Positions 44,263 to 54,594 of a DNA stretch of 64,000 nucleotides are shown here, piece after piece. A model generated the notes under the pieces. That model was given only the letters and a program-made list of their open reading frames with translations, was not told the origin of the DNA and searched no databases. The stretch's first letter is position 1. Each line of letters opens with the position of its first letter. The position numbers and the translations under genes were made by a program. Source of the DNA: Vespula vulgaris (taxonomy: Eukaryota > Arthropoda > Insecta > Hymenoptera > Vespidae); contig NC_066599.1 in assembly GCF_905475345.1 (NCBI RefSeq), forward strand, positions 1,872,501 through 1,936,500, written 5' to 3'.

Positions 44263-44539
44263 TGTTGTTTTTCTTTCTTTTCCTGGACCGATGCTGGACC
44301 GTATATGTATCGTAGAACTCTCTTCTTTCTCTGGACGCTTGGATACGTAGTACTATCTTACATCGAGAGATTTGCGACGTCTATTCCCCTGCCAATCGGG
44401 ACACCTTACTGCCTGTTATGGACGAGCGTCGACGGCGATTCTCTTGGAGAACCGATGGCCGATTATCGTTGTAGGATTTCGAACTTTGGAAAGAGAGTGA
44501 AAGAAATAAAAATAGGAAGGTATACATGTGTGTGTGTTT
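44263..44539. other. Unique sequence
   Basis: Non-repetitive. An open frame from the triplet block runs through it for about 80 codons, with some hydrophobic stretches but no known domain. Not called as coding. Confidence 0.35.
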
Positions 44540-44645
44540 TAATATTATATATATTTATAGAATATATAATAACATATATTATTATATGTTATTAATGTTA
44601 TATATGTTATTATTAGTAAAAGATATGTATTAATATTATATATAG
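44540..44645. repeat. AT-rich palindromic sequence
   Basis: ATATTA/TAATAT alternation holding a 28-bp hairpin (44567-44594): 12-bp arms TAATAACATATA and TATATGTTATTA, 4-nt loop. Confidence 0.85.
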
Positions 44646-44757
44646 ACATGTATATTATTTTTTATTAATCGTCAAAATTCCTAGGAAAGTTTCTATTGAA
44701 TATAACGAAAGGACCGGAAACGTTTCGAGAAATACACGAAAATCCTTGACTAGCTCA

Positions 44758-44759
<2 letters not shown>

Positions 44760-44792
<33 letters not shown>
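44760..44792. repeat. (CT)n microsatellite
   Basis: CTTT then pure CT. Confidence 0.95.
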
Positions 44793-44960
44793 GTTCGATG
44801 GCACGCGTAATGAATTCACCCGGCATAATTTATGACTAACGAAGCGGCGATATCCTTTCCAGGTGTGTAATTTATATCCGCGAATAACCCTCACGTACTG
44901 TCGCTCCTGACCGTTATTACTCGCATTAACAGCGACGTACGGTCGTATCATAAGCTTTTG
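44793..44960. other. Possible cis-regulatory island
   Basis: CGTAATGAATTCACC, CATAATTTATGAC, GTGTAATTTATATCC, CGTTATTACTCGCATTAAC: five or more homeodomain-like cores within 130 bp of CG-rich unique DNA, without a long frame. Confidence 0.35.
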
Positions 44961-45268
44961 GTTTTAGGAATAAAAGGAAAAGAAAAGGAGAAAAGAAAAG
45001 AAAAGAAAAAAAAAGGAAACGAGAGAATATGTCTCGTTCCTCCCTTTTTGCTTCATTCTTTTTCTTGTTTCTATTTTCTCTTTTTGCCTTGAAAGCTGGA
45101 CCTCGCTGACGAAATACAAAATGTATTCGCCATAGGTTATAGTACATATTCGCATAAAGACATAAAGGATGAAATAATGGACTGACATAACCGGTCGGCG
45201 AGGAATCGTCGTCTCTTTTTTGCTTTCGACTTTCGTCGGGAGGATAATATCGCGGTGGACCAAAATCA
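44961..45268. other. Purine tract and unique sequence
   Basis: A/G tract to 45020, then unique DNA. Frames of about 150-200 codons crossing this region on the minus strand are built mainly from nearby repeats. Confidence 0.55.
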
Positions 45269-45350
45269 GTGGTGGCGATGACGATGCTGGTGGTGATGGT
45301 GGTGGTGGTGGTGGTGGTGGTGATGGTGGTGGTGGTGATGGTGGGGATGA
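45269..45350. repeat. (GGT)n trinucleotide with GAT variants
   Basis: GGTGGT with dispersed GAT. It encodes poly-Val/Met on + and poly-Pro/His on the minus strand. The G-rich strand has many GG pairs. Confidence 0.95.
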
Positions 45351-45457
45351 GGGATGAGAAAGAAGTAGAGGAAGAGAGGAGGAGGAGGTTGAGGACCGGT
45401 TGGATGATCCCACGGTCGATCGAGACGCGTGCTGACGTAATCATTCGAAAGCTTCCT

Positions 45458-45459
<2 letters not shown>
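45351..45459. other. G/A-rich and unique spacer
   Basis: AGAGGAGGAGG patch near 45375. Nothing else. Confidence 0.55.

Positions 45460-45498
<39 letters not shown>
45460..45498. repeat. (CT)19 microsatellite
   Basis: Pure CT, followed by a short GTTC run (45504-45520). Confidence 0.96.
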
Positions 45499-45501
<3 letters not shown>

Positions 45502-45594
45502 CGTACGTTCGTTCGTTCGGTTTCGTTTTGATTTCATTAATGGATCGGGTGCGTACTAATGCGACTCTGTTTGCCGAGCACTCGGCTCGCATTA

Positions 45595-45651
45595 AGAGGG
45601 AAGAAGAAGAAGAGGAAGAAGGAGAAGAAGAAGAAGAAGAAGAAGAAGAAG
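45595..45651. repeat. (GAA)n trinucleotide
   Basis: AAG/GAA with GGA variants, pure at the right end. Confidence 0.95.
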
Positions 45652-45700
45652 CGAGTCCGTGCCACGAGCACGCGTCTTTTCGCGCTCGAGGACGACACTG

Positions 45701-45768
45701 ATCTTCCTTCCCCTCTTCCTCTTCTTCATCTTCCACCTGCTCCTACAGCAGCAGCAGCTTCTTCTTCT

Positions 45769-45802
<34 letters not shown>

Positions 45803-45861
45803 ATTTTTCTTTTTTTTTCTTCTTCTTCTTTTCTTTTTCTCTCTCTCTTTCTCTCTCTTCG
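45701..45861. repeat. (CTT)n tract with a (CAG)4 insert
   Basis: CTTC/CCTC units, CAGCAGCAGCAG at about 45747-45759, then (CTT)n, T-rich and CT units. It is complementary to the GAA array about 100 bp upstream. Confidence 0.93.
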
Positions 45862-46290
45862 ACCTTTCCTTTGGAATCGTCGGTACTACCTAGCGAGGAA
45901 TTAACACTTCTAGCCAGCGGTGGCTCAGCCGTGGAATCGACTGAGTTTGCTTATGCTAATACATGCGCGAGCAACGTCGACTAGTCCTCGTCGTCCAACG
46001 CTTCAAATATATTAATTAACATCGTCATTAAGTCCTAGCGTCGTGCGAGAGAGTTATCGGATTGTCTCTCTCTCTCCTTCTCTTTTTCTCTTTTTTCCTC
46101 TTCCTCTCTTTCTCTCTCTCTCTCTCTCTTATTTCTATATAGGTATGTCTTTCATCCTTCTTTTCTATTCGGATCTTTTTGCATAACAGCCGCGACCTGT
46201 GACGGACTTCGGAGTTGGATTATTTTACGTCGCGAATTGTCGGCACGTAGAACGAATCAAAGCAAGCGCGATATTTCGCCAGTATCTACG
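45862..46290. other. Unique sequence with CT tract
   Basis: CT/CTTT at 46065-46131. The rest is unique with no gene recognised. Confidence 0.55.
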
Positions 46291-46291
46291 T

Positions 46292-46340
<49 letters not shown>
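46291..46340. repeat. Compound (CT)15(AT)11
   Basis: CT joined directly to AT, as at 19262 and 39791. Confidence 0.96.
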
Positions 46341-47199
46341 CTTTCTCTGTGCCTATGTTAATAGGATTAAATAAACACTTTCGCGATTATGTTCGACCGG
46401 TTAATAGTCGTATACTAGTACGTACTTTCTACTGTATCCTCCACCGTTTTTTTTTATATCGAAAGGTAGAATTTTTCGTTGAAAAAAGAAATCCTTGAAT
46501 CATCTCTTTCCTTCTCGTTCACAAGTTAGCTATGTTTAATCATTGCAATCTATGTCTACAGGGTGTTTCTGAAATAACTTTGAGAAATATTTTAGACGTG
46601 GTCGTCGCATATAAAAATAATAATCATTTTTTCAATAATATATAGTTCTAATTATTTTATAAAATCATTAATCAAAATTGATTGCTTTAAAGACATTGAT
46701 TATTCTAACGACATTGACCATTCAAAAATAACTTTGCTCTTGACAAAACCCTTTCTAAAACCCACGCACATCTCGCACGTGTCACAATATCATTGAAGAA
46801 AAAGAAATGGATAACATTAGCCCAACACTAACACTAAACCTTTACATATACTTACATACTTTACTTACTTATACTTTTTTAACCTGACACTTATTTCGAC
46901 TCTTAGAAAAACATACGATCTATCGCTCAATAAGTAAACACACACGCGCGCATGCACGGATGTGCGCGCAAAGTTTTCTTTAACATCTTACATATACCTA
47001 CACATATATATATATATATATATATATTTCGATCCATCGAGAATGATTGGTACCAGGTTAAAGATGGATCCAAAGAAAAAAAAAATTCCGGTGGAATAGT
47101 ATCACAGCATGTTAAGGTAATTAACGGTTACGATCGAATCGACCTTCTCCTTTGTTGTTGCGTTGTTTAATCATTTTCCAACGTGTATCGAAAGTCGTT
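46341..47199. other. AT-rich unique sequence
   Basis: GACATTGATTATTC/GACATTGACCATTC is a direct repeat at 46692 and 46710. A TA run is at 47003-47028. ACACGCGCGCATGC alternation is near 46940. No gene. Confidence 0.55.
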
Positions 47200-47470
47200 C
47201 GCGGAAAGGAAATATGGCCTATCTCTCGTTGGAGAGCAACAGCGGGGCTTAACTCGTTGTTTGATGCAATCGCTATGAACGATACACGATCGTCCTAATT
47301 AGGCGGTAATTAGATTCTGTTTGGTGATCCGAGCTCATGCACCCGGACGACCATACGTACGACCACGAACGAAGATACTATGCGCTACATGCCGAGCGAA
47401 CTCGAAAACTTCGCGGAAGTTCTTACTACTTCTTTTTTTCTCTCTTCGATCGATATTATCGATCGATATC
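47200..47470. other. Possible cis-regulatory island with two palindromes
   Basis: CCTAATTAGG palindrome (47294-47303) with a second TAATTAGA core at 47307-47314, in CG-rich unique DNA. A 21-bp palindrome lies at 47446-47466, with 10-bp arms ending ...GATCGATA and TATCGATC... around one base. It contains inverted CGATA cores. Confidence 0.4.
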
Positions 47471-47922
47471 ATTTTCGATTTCGTCGTTATATAACTGTAA
47501 AAGATAATAAAAGGCTAAAAAATTGAGCGAGACGGCCAATGAACGAACTTTGATTTCGTAGATAAGATTTTCAAATTTTTGTTTCAATAATAGAAAATTA
47601 TTACTCATAAAACTCACGAACTCTTATGTTCTTTGTTTATTTTCAATTAAAAAATTAGATGTGTCATGTGTAATATAGAAATTGAATACATACTCAGAAA
47701 AATTTCTTGTTTGTTCCTTGAATCATAATTTACTAATGATTTACTGAAAAAATAAAGAAATAATGAATCAAACTCAGTGGATATGATCAAACTCTTTGAA
47801 AAGTAGTAATGTTTGTAAACGTTTGGGAAGGGTTTAAAGGGACGTAATAAAATATCGTACGGGTTAAGTATCAAAAGCGTTACCGATTTCTCGTGGAGTC
47901 AACTCTGAATTCCATTGGATTT
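47471..47922. other. AT-rich unique sequence
   Basis: Nothing recognised. Confidence 0.6.
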
Positions 47923-47997
47923 CTTTTTTCCTCCTCCTTCTCCTCCTCCTTCTCCTCCTCCTCCTTCTTCTTCTTCTTCCTCTTCTTCTCCTCTTCC
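47923..47997. repeat. (CTC)/(CTT)n trinucleotide tract
   Basis: CTC-rich on the left and CTT-rich on the right. Confidence 0.94.
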
Positions 47998-48137
47998 AAC
48001 TCCGGCGCTTTGTCCGGCCATTATTTACTGCGCTCAAGCTCGGCCGCGTAAATTATGGCGAAGTCGGCTTTCATAAATTCCGAGACGAGATACGGAGCGA
48101 CAAATTCACCTCGTTCGGTCTGAGACGGCTCGCACGA
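47998..48137. other. Possible cis-regulatory island
   Basis: GGCCATTATTTACTGCGC, GCGTAAATTATGGCG and GCTTTCATAAATTCC-type sites in CG-rich unique DNA, between a triplet repeat and a CG-alternating tract. No frame of note. Confidence 0.35.
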
Positions 48138-48205
48138 GCGCGAGCGCGCGCGCGCGCGTGCGCGTGCGCGTCTGTCTGCCTGACTGCGCGCTTGCGCGCC
48201 TGCGC
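48138..48205. repeat. Alternating CG/TGCG tract, possible Z-DNA
   Basis: GAGCGCGAGCG then (CG)n and GTGCGCGTGCG to 48170, and TGCGCGCTTGCGCGCCTGCG at about 48185-48204 beyond a short CTGT patch. Confidence 0.88.
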
Positions 48206-48796
48206 ACACGTGCCAGATACAAATATCTTCGATATAAAATAAGAGAGAGAGAGAGAGAAATAGGATTCCCCAACCATCTATCTATATTTGCATTTTTGAC
48301 GATTTAACGATTTATCGAGAAACGATCGCTTAAATCGCTAAATTATTTTCAATAATAAAATTAGACATACCTGTAAAGCAAATAAGCTAATACATTTTAA
48401 TTAATTGCACAAGGTAAATGATCGAACGGATTACGATATACCGATATAGATACTAACAACTTATCTACTAAATAGAGAGACCTTGTTAGGAAGGCCGAAT
48501 CCCTCTTTCTAATAGTAAATTCACGAGAGGGAAAGAGGAGCCCGAAGAACGGTAGAAGTTAGCCGGCAGTGAAACTGTCGAGCGTTCAGGATCCTCGACG
48601 AGAGAGTTACCACGCTGATACGTGGGTGCGCACTCCGCGAGTCGTATGGATTTCAAGAGCTTTCGTAAAAAATAGTTAACATCGTCCAATAGTAGAGAAA
48701 GAGAGAGAGAGGGCTGTTGATGGCGATGCGTATGGTGGGAGGTGGATTAGGCGAGGAAAGAAGGTGAAGAGAAGCGCGGAGGTCGTGTGGAGTCTC
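48206..48796. other. Unique sequence with short GA arrays
   Basis: GA runs at 48242-48260 and 48690-48712. Otherwise AT-rich then CG-containing unique DNA. Confidence 0.55.
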
Positions 48797-48877
48797 TGAG
48801 TTTCTCTCTTTCTTTCTCTTTCTTTCTTTCTTTCTCTCTTTCTCTCTTTCTCTTTCTCTTTCTCTCTCGTTCTTTCT
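48797..48877. repeat. CTTT/CT polypyrimidine tract
   Basis: About 80 bp, nearly pure pyrimidine. Confidence 0.93.
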
Positions 48878-49419
48878 TAAGAGAACAGAACAGCTTGGAG
48901 ATCCCAATCTTGCGTGGAGGCCTCTCGAGCAGTGAGTAAAAGGTGGCTAACATCTCGAACATCGTCCCTGTAATCTAATGAGCACCTGCTAGGAGCGCCG
49001 CCTACACTCTATATATAGACGATGGTAAACTCCTATGTGCCTTCGCATGTGTGATCTTCAGGGCCGTATTTATAATCCTATTGTCCTCTTATCTCTTTCA
49101 TTATATTATTATTTTCCAATGGAAACGAGGAAAAATTGTTTTAAACGATTACGACAAATTAAAAGGGAAAAGAAAGGGAAGGAAGGGAAAAAGAATCCGA
49201 TAAGCGATAACTCAGAAATCGATCTTGAGTTTTCTGGTCTTAACTAATAATAATATCTTCTTTCGCGAATCAGCGAACATGATAACGAAGTGATAACGAT
49301 TAATTGGTAATCGTTAGGTAAGATTATTCTATTTAGTTAGACAAAATGGTGATTACAAGGATTTGTTAAATTATTATTTAATTAGTAAGTAACTTTGGAA
49401 GTTTGCAAAGGATTAGAGA
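48878..49419. other. Unique sequence
   Basis: A/G-rich patch at 49155-49195. No gene. Confidence 0.55.
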
Positions 49420-49565
49420 ATAGAACGAAAAAAAAAGAGGAGGCAAATAATAATAATAACTAAAAACGAAAAAGCAAGAAAAAAAAGAAACAAAACGAGA
49501 AAAAAGAAACAAGGAACGTGGAACGTATCGGAAAAAGAGAAATAAGAGGAGGAAGAAAAAAGTGG
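49420..49565. repeat. A-rich polypurine tract
   Basis: A/G with AATAAT and ACAAAAC breaks. Confidence 0.75.
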
Positions 49566-49890
49566 AAAATGTACACAAATCACTGTGAACGCGTAGTACG
49601 TTCCTTTTGCCGTCTTACCGTCTATTCGACCGTTAGGAACATATATTATTCCCCGACGATATCTAGGATCCTTGACGAATGGCTCCCAGTCGTGAGGACG
49701 TGGCGAAGTTAAGAAGAAAATCGAGAGGAGAGGAGACTCGTGTCGCGCGACGGCCCTGCGCCTCCATCGTGCCATCAAACGGCTAACGTATGGTCCGACA
49801 CCCGTAGATACGTATATACGAGAAGACATACGCTTGGACCCCGTAGAGAGGGGCATGGCTATATGTTATGGGGGTACAGGTGCCGGTTTA
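49566..49890. other. CG-rich unique sequence
   Basis: Open on both strands for 60-100 codons. On the minus strand a GGTAAGA donor match lies near 49610-49618, but I cannot find a convincing acceptor or a known domain. Either a chance frame or, less likely, an exon. Confidence 0.3.
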
Positions 49891-50015
49891 GTCTTCTCTA
49901 TCTCTCTCCCTCTCTTTTTCTCTTTCTATCTATCTTTCTCTTTCTTTCATGCGTTCTCTCCCTACCTACAGACTACAACGCTGTTGTCCACACACGCATA
50001 TATCCACGTATATAC
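49891..50015. other. CT tract and short spacer
   Basis: CT/CTTT/CTAT at 49891-49950, then ACACACGCATAT alternation. Confidence 0.7.
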
Positions 50016-50051
50016 GTATACGTGTATAAATGTATACACATACACGTATAC
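50016..50051. repeat. Inverted repeat in alternating purine-pyrimidine DNA
   Basis: 12-bp perfect arms GTATACGTGTAT (50016-50027) and ATACACGTATAC (50040-50051), 12-nt spacer. Alternating sequence throughout. Confidence 0.9.
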
Positions 50052-51000
50052 ACACTGTGGATCTTCTCTCACTCCCTCCTTTCTTCGTTGTCGTTCGTGA
50101 GATCTTCGTCCACGAGAGAGAGAAAAGCCGTTCGTATGCGTGAGGTCGCACCGAGTGCGGGTGAAAGTCTAGCGTGGGTCACCCGCCTCGATCTCCTCTT
50201 TACTTACCTCACCCTTTCCATCCTGTATGACCGAGCTTATTATATCGCGCGGATGGTCAACCTAAACTCGCTTAGAATGATCCTGTTTGCCTTACACGGA
50301 AACTATACCGTTAGGCTGTTTCGGTCCATTAGCTCTTGCAGATTTGTTTTGACCTTCTTTTTTTTACCTTTGTTTCTTGTACGTTTATACATACATACAT
50401 GCACACACGCATATATATATATACATGCATATATCTTCACGTGTTATTACATTTCTCGTAATATTTATATATCTCTAATAAATTGCGCACAGGAAGAAGC
50501 ATTTAAAATCTCTCGATCGATTCGCGATCGTTAATATTTTGAAGAAATTCTTGTCTTTCGATACTTCGTTACTTCAGCATCATCGTTATTCTCGAATAAA
50601 AGATAAATTGTAAGATAAGGGCAAAGCTTTCGATCTTCCGCGTTCTACGTGAGATCTTTTAACTGTTAGGAAGAGAAGATGGTGCTCTCGAATCGCGATA
50701 TTGGAATCGTGCCATGTTAAGATAGATCCGTGCTCTCTGAATATCGGTGAAAGCCGAGTCGAGACTCGGTACAACATTGTCGCGAGACATGGGTCATCGG
50801 GTCAGGTGATACGCGCGATTTCGCTTCGTCTTTGCCAGCGCGTGAAACTCTATGGGACTTTTCAAGGGTGGGGAGAAATCGTTCCCACCCGCGACACACG
50901 TACATGTATCTTGGCACTTACTAGTTAGTCGTTAAGCACTCGTGTGCCTTTCCCTATTGAATCTCGAGATCCGTGCTGAAGATTCTTCCGCTTCCGTTTT
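50052..51000. other. Unique sequence
   Basis: CG-containing unique DNA. ACATACATGCACACACGC/TA alternation at 50385-50425. A stem-loop CCGAGT/ACTCGG is at 50754-50769. The 264-codon + frame ending at 50534 has repeat-made Ser/Leu and Tyr/Ile stretches and no domain I recognise. Confidence 0.5.
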
Positions 51001-51430
51001 AAATATATATTAAACATATAATAATTTTATATTTTATATTATTTTTTCATTTATTTAAATATATATTAATGTATGTATACGTATATGCCAAACTTTTGTT
51101 ATATCTATTCATTATATCTATAGTCTTGATAGTTACGTTTCTGTTTTGGTTTAAATTATTGTGAAGAAAACAATAATATTAAATTAAGAGTTATTTATAT
51201 CTGTTTCTTTTTTATCTTTCTGAAATTTTACTTCTTTTTATTGGCTTTTAAAATATATTTTTTTTTTTGATACTGATACTTTTTTTTTATTAATGTATTT
51301 CATAATTTATAGTATGTATATATTTATTAAATAATTTTGTAAATATTATGTTATATTAATATAAATAGATAACACTACCTATAAACTTAACATAATATTT
51401 TTTTCTTTTTGTTTGTAAATATTGAACAAA
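51001..51430. other. Very AT-rich block
   Basis: Little besides A and T for about 430 bp, with AAATATATATTAA repeated near 51002 and 51058 and T-runs near 51260 and 51280. It could act as a nuclear matrix-attachment-like or unwinding region; there is no direct sign of that. Confidence 0.6.
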
Positions 51431-52060
51431 TTGGATTATGAACAAAGGGGTTAATAATGAAATTGTAAGCAATACAATTTCAATCGTAATTTTGGCTGAG
51501 TTTAATTTGCACGTCTGTATGTGTCTGTGTGTGGTGTGTGCGTGTACGAGAAGGAACGGAGACAACGTTTTCACGGAACGATGCGCTTTAGTTGCGCGTA
51601 ACATGGTTCATTCGCCGACAGTCACGCGTTCAAGTCACTAGAAGACGAGAAACGTGGCATGGTACGTGTACCTACGCTCGTACGCACATTTTCTCTGTTA
51701 AATAATTCTAATGAAATATACCCTCGCTTCTAATATCTTTACTACGATGAAATTTTCGATATTTATAAAAGTTATCGATATGGTCATTTGATAGATTAAT
51801 ATTAAAAAACGACAAAGCTACGTAACATAATATAAATATAGTAAAATTACATTACAAGATATAACAAAAAAAAAATAATAAGGACAAAATTATAAAATTA
51901 CAAAGGACAACGTTAATTATATATTTATTTCGTAATAATAATTTGAGAAACATTAGACGTCATTAGGATACAATTATCATTTATTCGATTTTTATTTGTT
52001 TCTTTTTTCAATTTCTTTCTTCTCTCTTCCCTTTGTCGTTTTTGTTTTTATTGCAAAAAA
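51431..52060. other. Unique, mostly AT-rich sequence
   Basis: GT-rich alternation at 51513-51545 and a CG-containing patch at 51545-51690. AT-rich afterwards. No gene. Confidence 0.55.
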
Positions 52061-52254
52061 TCGAGTAAAGTTCGCGAATTCGTGCGGGAGAGTCGTGCGA
52101 ACTCCGGAACGAAATAATTTAAAAGCCGAGCGGATCGTAGTGCGGTGTAATTACCATCGAGCTGCTCGAGGTTAAAGTTAAAGACGGCGATGGGGAAATG
52201 AGTCGTGTCGGATCGCGTTCGAGCTCTCGCGAGCGCGTGTACATAATATAGCGA
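52061..52254. other. Possible cis-regulatory island
   Basis: CG-rich unique sequence with GTGTAATTACCATCG and GAAATAATTTAAAAGCC cores and CTCGCGAGCGCG. Confidence 0.3.
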
Positions 52255-52326
52255 TAGAGAGTAAGAGAGAAGAGAGTAGAGAGAAAAAGAGAGAGAGAGA
52301 GAGAGGAAGAGAGAGAGAGAGAGAGT
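52255..52326. repeat. GA polypurine tract
   Basis: AG units with TAG and AAAA interruptions. Confidence 0.92.
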
Positions 52327-52354
52327 GTAGTAGATATAGAAAGGTCTGGCCTGA

Positions 52355-52442
52355 CGATGATGATGGTGATGCTGTTGGTGGTGCTGGAGATGGCGATGGT
52401 GTATGATGATGGTGGTGGTAGTAGTGGACGCGATGCTGGTGG
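52355..52442. repeat. Degenerate (GAT)/(GGT) trinucleotide tract
   Basis: GATGATGGTG, GCTGTTGGTGG and GTAGTAGTGG units, heavily mutated but still in triplet phase. Confidence 0.85.
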
Positions 52443-52766
52443 AAGAGGGCGAGGAGGTTGAAAGAGGTGGAGGATTGTACGTAGAAGGGAGAGGAGCCTC
52501 CTGATTTATGCCATGTGCTTTATGACCGGCGTGCTTCTCGCGCGCTCTCGCTGTTTAAGTTTTGTCCCGTTCGAATTGGCTTAGATGCGAATAGAGAGAA
52601 GGATTCGAAAATATACGAATCAGATATTTATTGTTTATCGTTTCATCGAATAGGAATGATGATAATTTCATTTGAAAAAGAAGGAAATAAGGAAAAAAAG
52701 AAGTGGAAAAAAAGAAATGGAAAAAAAAATTAATAATTAATAAAAGAAATGATGAATGAAAAATAT

Positions 52767-52768
<2 letters not shown>
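52443..52768. other. Short CG-rich patch and A-rich sequence
   Basis: TGATTTATGCCATGTGC and CTTTATGACC near 52503-52527 are Caudal/posterior Hox-like. A/G-rich from 52670 to 52740. No gene. Confidence 0.5.

Positions 52769-52808
<40 letters not shown>
52769..52808. repeat. (GA)20 microsatellite
   Basis: Forty bases, pure. Confidence 0.97.
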
Positions 52809-52809
<1 letters not shown>

Positions 52810-53004
52810 TGAAAAATGAGCCCGTGTGATACGTTTCTCGAGATGTTTTTAACCCAAATACCGAAAATTACAATCTCTTCGTGTAGCACGATGTTGAAAA
52901 CTCCTTCCTTCTTCCTAGGTCTGTGTTCGTTACGCTTCGTTGAGTACGACGGTCGTCCATAGCAACGTGCAATACTTCGCTTTTAATCTATTGAAGAGCT
53001 ATCG
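52809..53004. other. Unique sequence
   Basis: Nothing recognised. Confidence 0.5.
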
Positions 53005-53076
53005 TGAGAGAAAGAGAGAAAGAGAGAGATAGAGAGAGAGAGTGAGAGAAAGGTAGAGAAATAGAGAAAGAGAGAT
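53005..53076. repeat. GA polypurine tract
   Basis: AG units with TAG and AAAG variants. Confidence 0.93.
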
Positions 53077-53457
53077 CAGACGCGTTATTAATGAATAGCA
53101 CGAGGTCGTTCTAGGTAATTATCGATAGAAATAATACCTTTATTTGATTAAGGACGGAGTTAATGGAAATGCGATTAAATTGATAGTTATTTATTTTTTC
53201 TTTCTTTCTTTCTTTTTTTTTCTTCTTTTCTTTTTCCCTTCCAAAGGGAAATTCCTCTGGATTATATTTTTTAACGGGACGTCGAAATCTATCCTATCGC
53301 GTTTTTTCTTTTTCTTTTTCTCTTTCTTTTTATTTTTCTTTTCGTTACGTAAGTCCTACGAGGAATTACGTATACGTGAGTAAAATGCTGTATAGTAAGA
53401 AGACGATGTTAACGAACGTAACGTTAAACGAGGATTAACTCGGTCATAAAAATAATA
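53077..53457. other. Unique sequence with T-rich tracts
   Basis: T/CTTT at 53196-53245 and 53300-53343. No gene. Confidence 0.6.
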
Positions 53458-53522
53458 AGAAGAAGGAGATGATGATGATGATGATCATGATGATGATGGA
53501 GGACAAGAAGGAGGAGGAGGAG
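53458..53522. repeat. (GAT)n and (GGA)n triplets
   Basis: AAG, GAT with one ATC insertion, then GGA units. Confidence 0.93.
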
Positions 53523-53601
53523 ATAAATCGAATCGTTCGATTACGTTCCTTCGTTATTTTTCCTCGCTCACGGAAAACTCGTTTAAAAGCGCGAAGATAC
53601 G

Positions 53602-53686
53602 AAAAAGAGAAAGATATAGACGAATAGACAAAGAGAGAAAGAGAGAGAGAGGAAGAAAAAAGAGAAAATGATAGAGAGAAAATAAT

Positions 53687-53718
<32 letters not shown>

Positions 53719-53720
53719 GG
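53602..53720. repeat. GA/AAAG polypurine tract
   Basis: About 119 bp, with AGAGAGAAAATRATAG repeated twice (near 53665 and 53680). Confidence 0.93.
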
Positions 53721-54463
53721 ATTCGTGCGTGTCTGTTACTTTGTAAGATATCGCGTAAACGTCCGTCGACAAACTATCCGTGGCGAAGAAAAGAGCGTGG
53801 GTGGCGTGATAATTCATAACCACGAGAGAGAATTCGACCTGTTGATTCATTTCCTTTCTTTCTGTCGCGCTTAACATCCTAACTCATCCTCTCATTTCTC
53901 TCAACATGAAGAACAATAATCATCGATAGAACAGATTTCGATTTATTTCGATAGGGTGGACGAGATTCGAGGCAGAAAAAAGAAAAATAAAAGAGAAAGC
54001 ACGAACGAGAAAAAAAAAGAAAAATTTGATTGATTTCTTTTTTTTCCTTTTTTTCTGTTTGTTTTTTTTTTCTTATTTTTTTTTCTTTCGCTCCTCCACC
54101 TTCTCCACCCCCTCTCCCTCCCTCCTCCCTTCCCCTTCCTGATATTTCTCTCTTATAAATTCCACGAATAACCGTGCAAAAGTTTTTTTTTCCTTTCTTT
54201 TTAAATCGAACGACGAAATAAATCCTATTAGGCTCTTTTCCCCTCGTTTTTCTCGATCCCCTTGGTATGTTGATTGCAAGCAGCGATGCGCGTAGAAGCT
54301 CGCAACCGCATCGCTTCGGCTGCTGCAACTATGTGACTATGCTATACAATGTTAGGTATAATGCTACAATACCGTCTACTGACTCGAACGATCTCTCTTA
54401 CTATTAGCTCTTTTAGATCTTGCGATCTCTTGAGCGACATCCTTGATTCTCAAGCAACCCTTC
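53721..54463. other. Unique sequence with T/C-rich tract
   Basis: A/G at 53975-54025, then T- and C-rich at 54034-54140. The rest is unique. No gene. Confidence 0.6.
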
Positions 54464-54594
54464 TTTCTTTTCTTTTTTTTCCTGTTCTCTCTCTCTCTCT
54501 CCTCTCTCTTTCTTTCTTTTTCTCTTTGTCTATCTGATTCTCTCTCTCTCTTTCTTTCTTTCTCTTTCTCTCTCTCTTTATCTCTTTCTCTCGT
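54464..54594. repeat. Polypyrimidine tract
   Basis: About 130 bp of CT, CTTT and T-rich units. Confidence 0.94.

Noticed and set aside
44263..44595. Possible exon after the triplet block
   Set aside because: No acceptor AG in the preceding pyrimidine stretch, and no recognised domain despite hydrophobic patches.
44926..45736. Minus-strand frames of 149-203 codons
   Set aside because: Composed of poly-Arg/Glu, poly-Thr, poly-Pro and poly-His from the GA/CT and GGT arrays.
46557..46580. CTACAGGGTGTTTCTGAAAT resembling an insect transposon end; CTACAGGGTGT also at 6055
   Set aside because: No matching inverted end, no coding remnant, and an 11-base match is expected by chance at this length.
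49566..49856. Possible minus-strand exon with GGTAAGA donor
   Set aside because: No convincing acceptor, unrecognised product, and frame also open on the other strand.
49740..50534. Longest open frame, 264 codons on +
   Set aside because: Its middle is Ser/Leu/Phe and Tyr/Ile/His repeats from CT and CATA/TA tracts. The remaining parts show no domain, and no promoter or splice context supports it.
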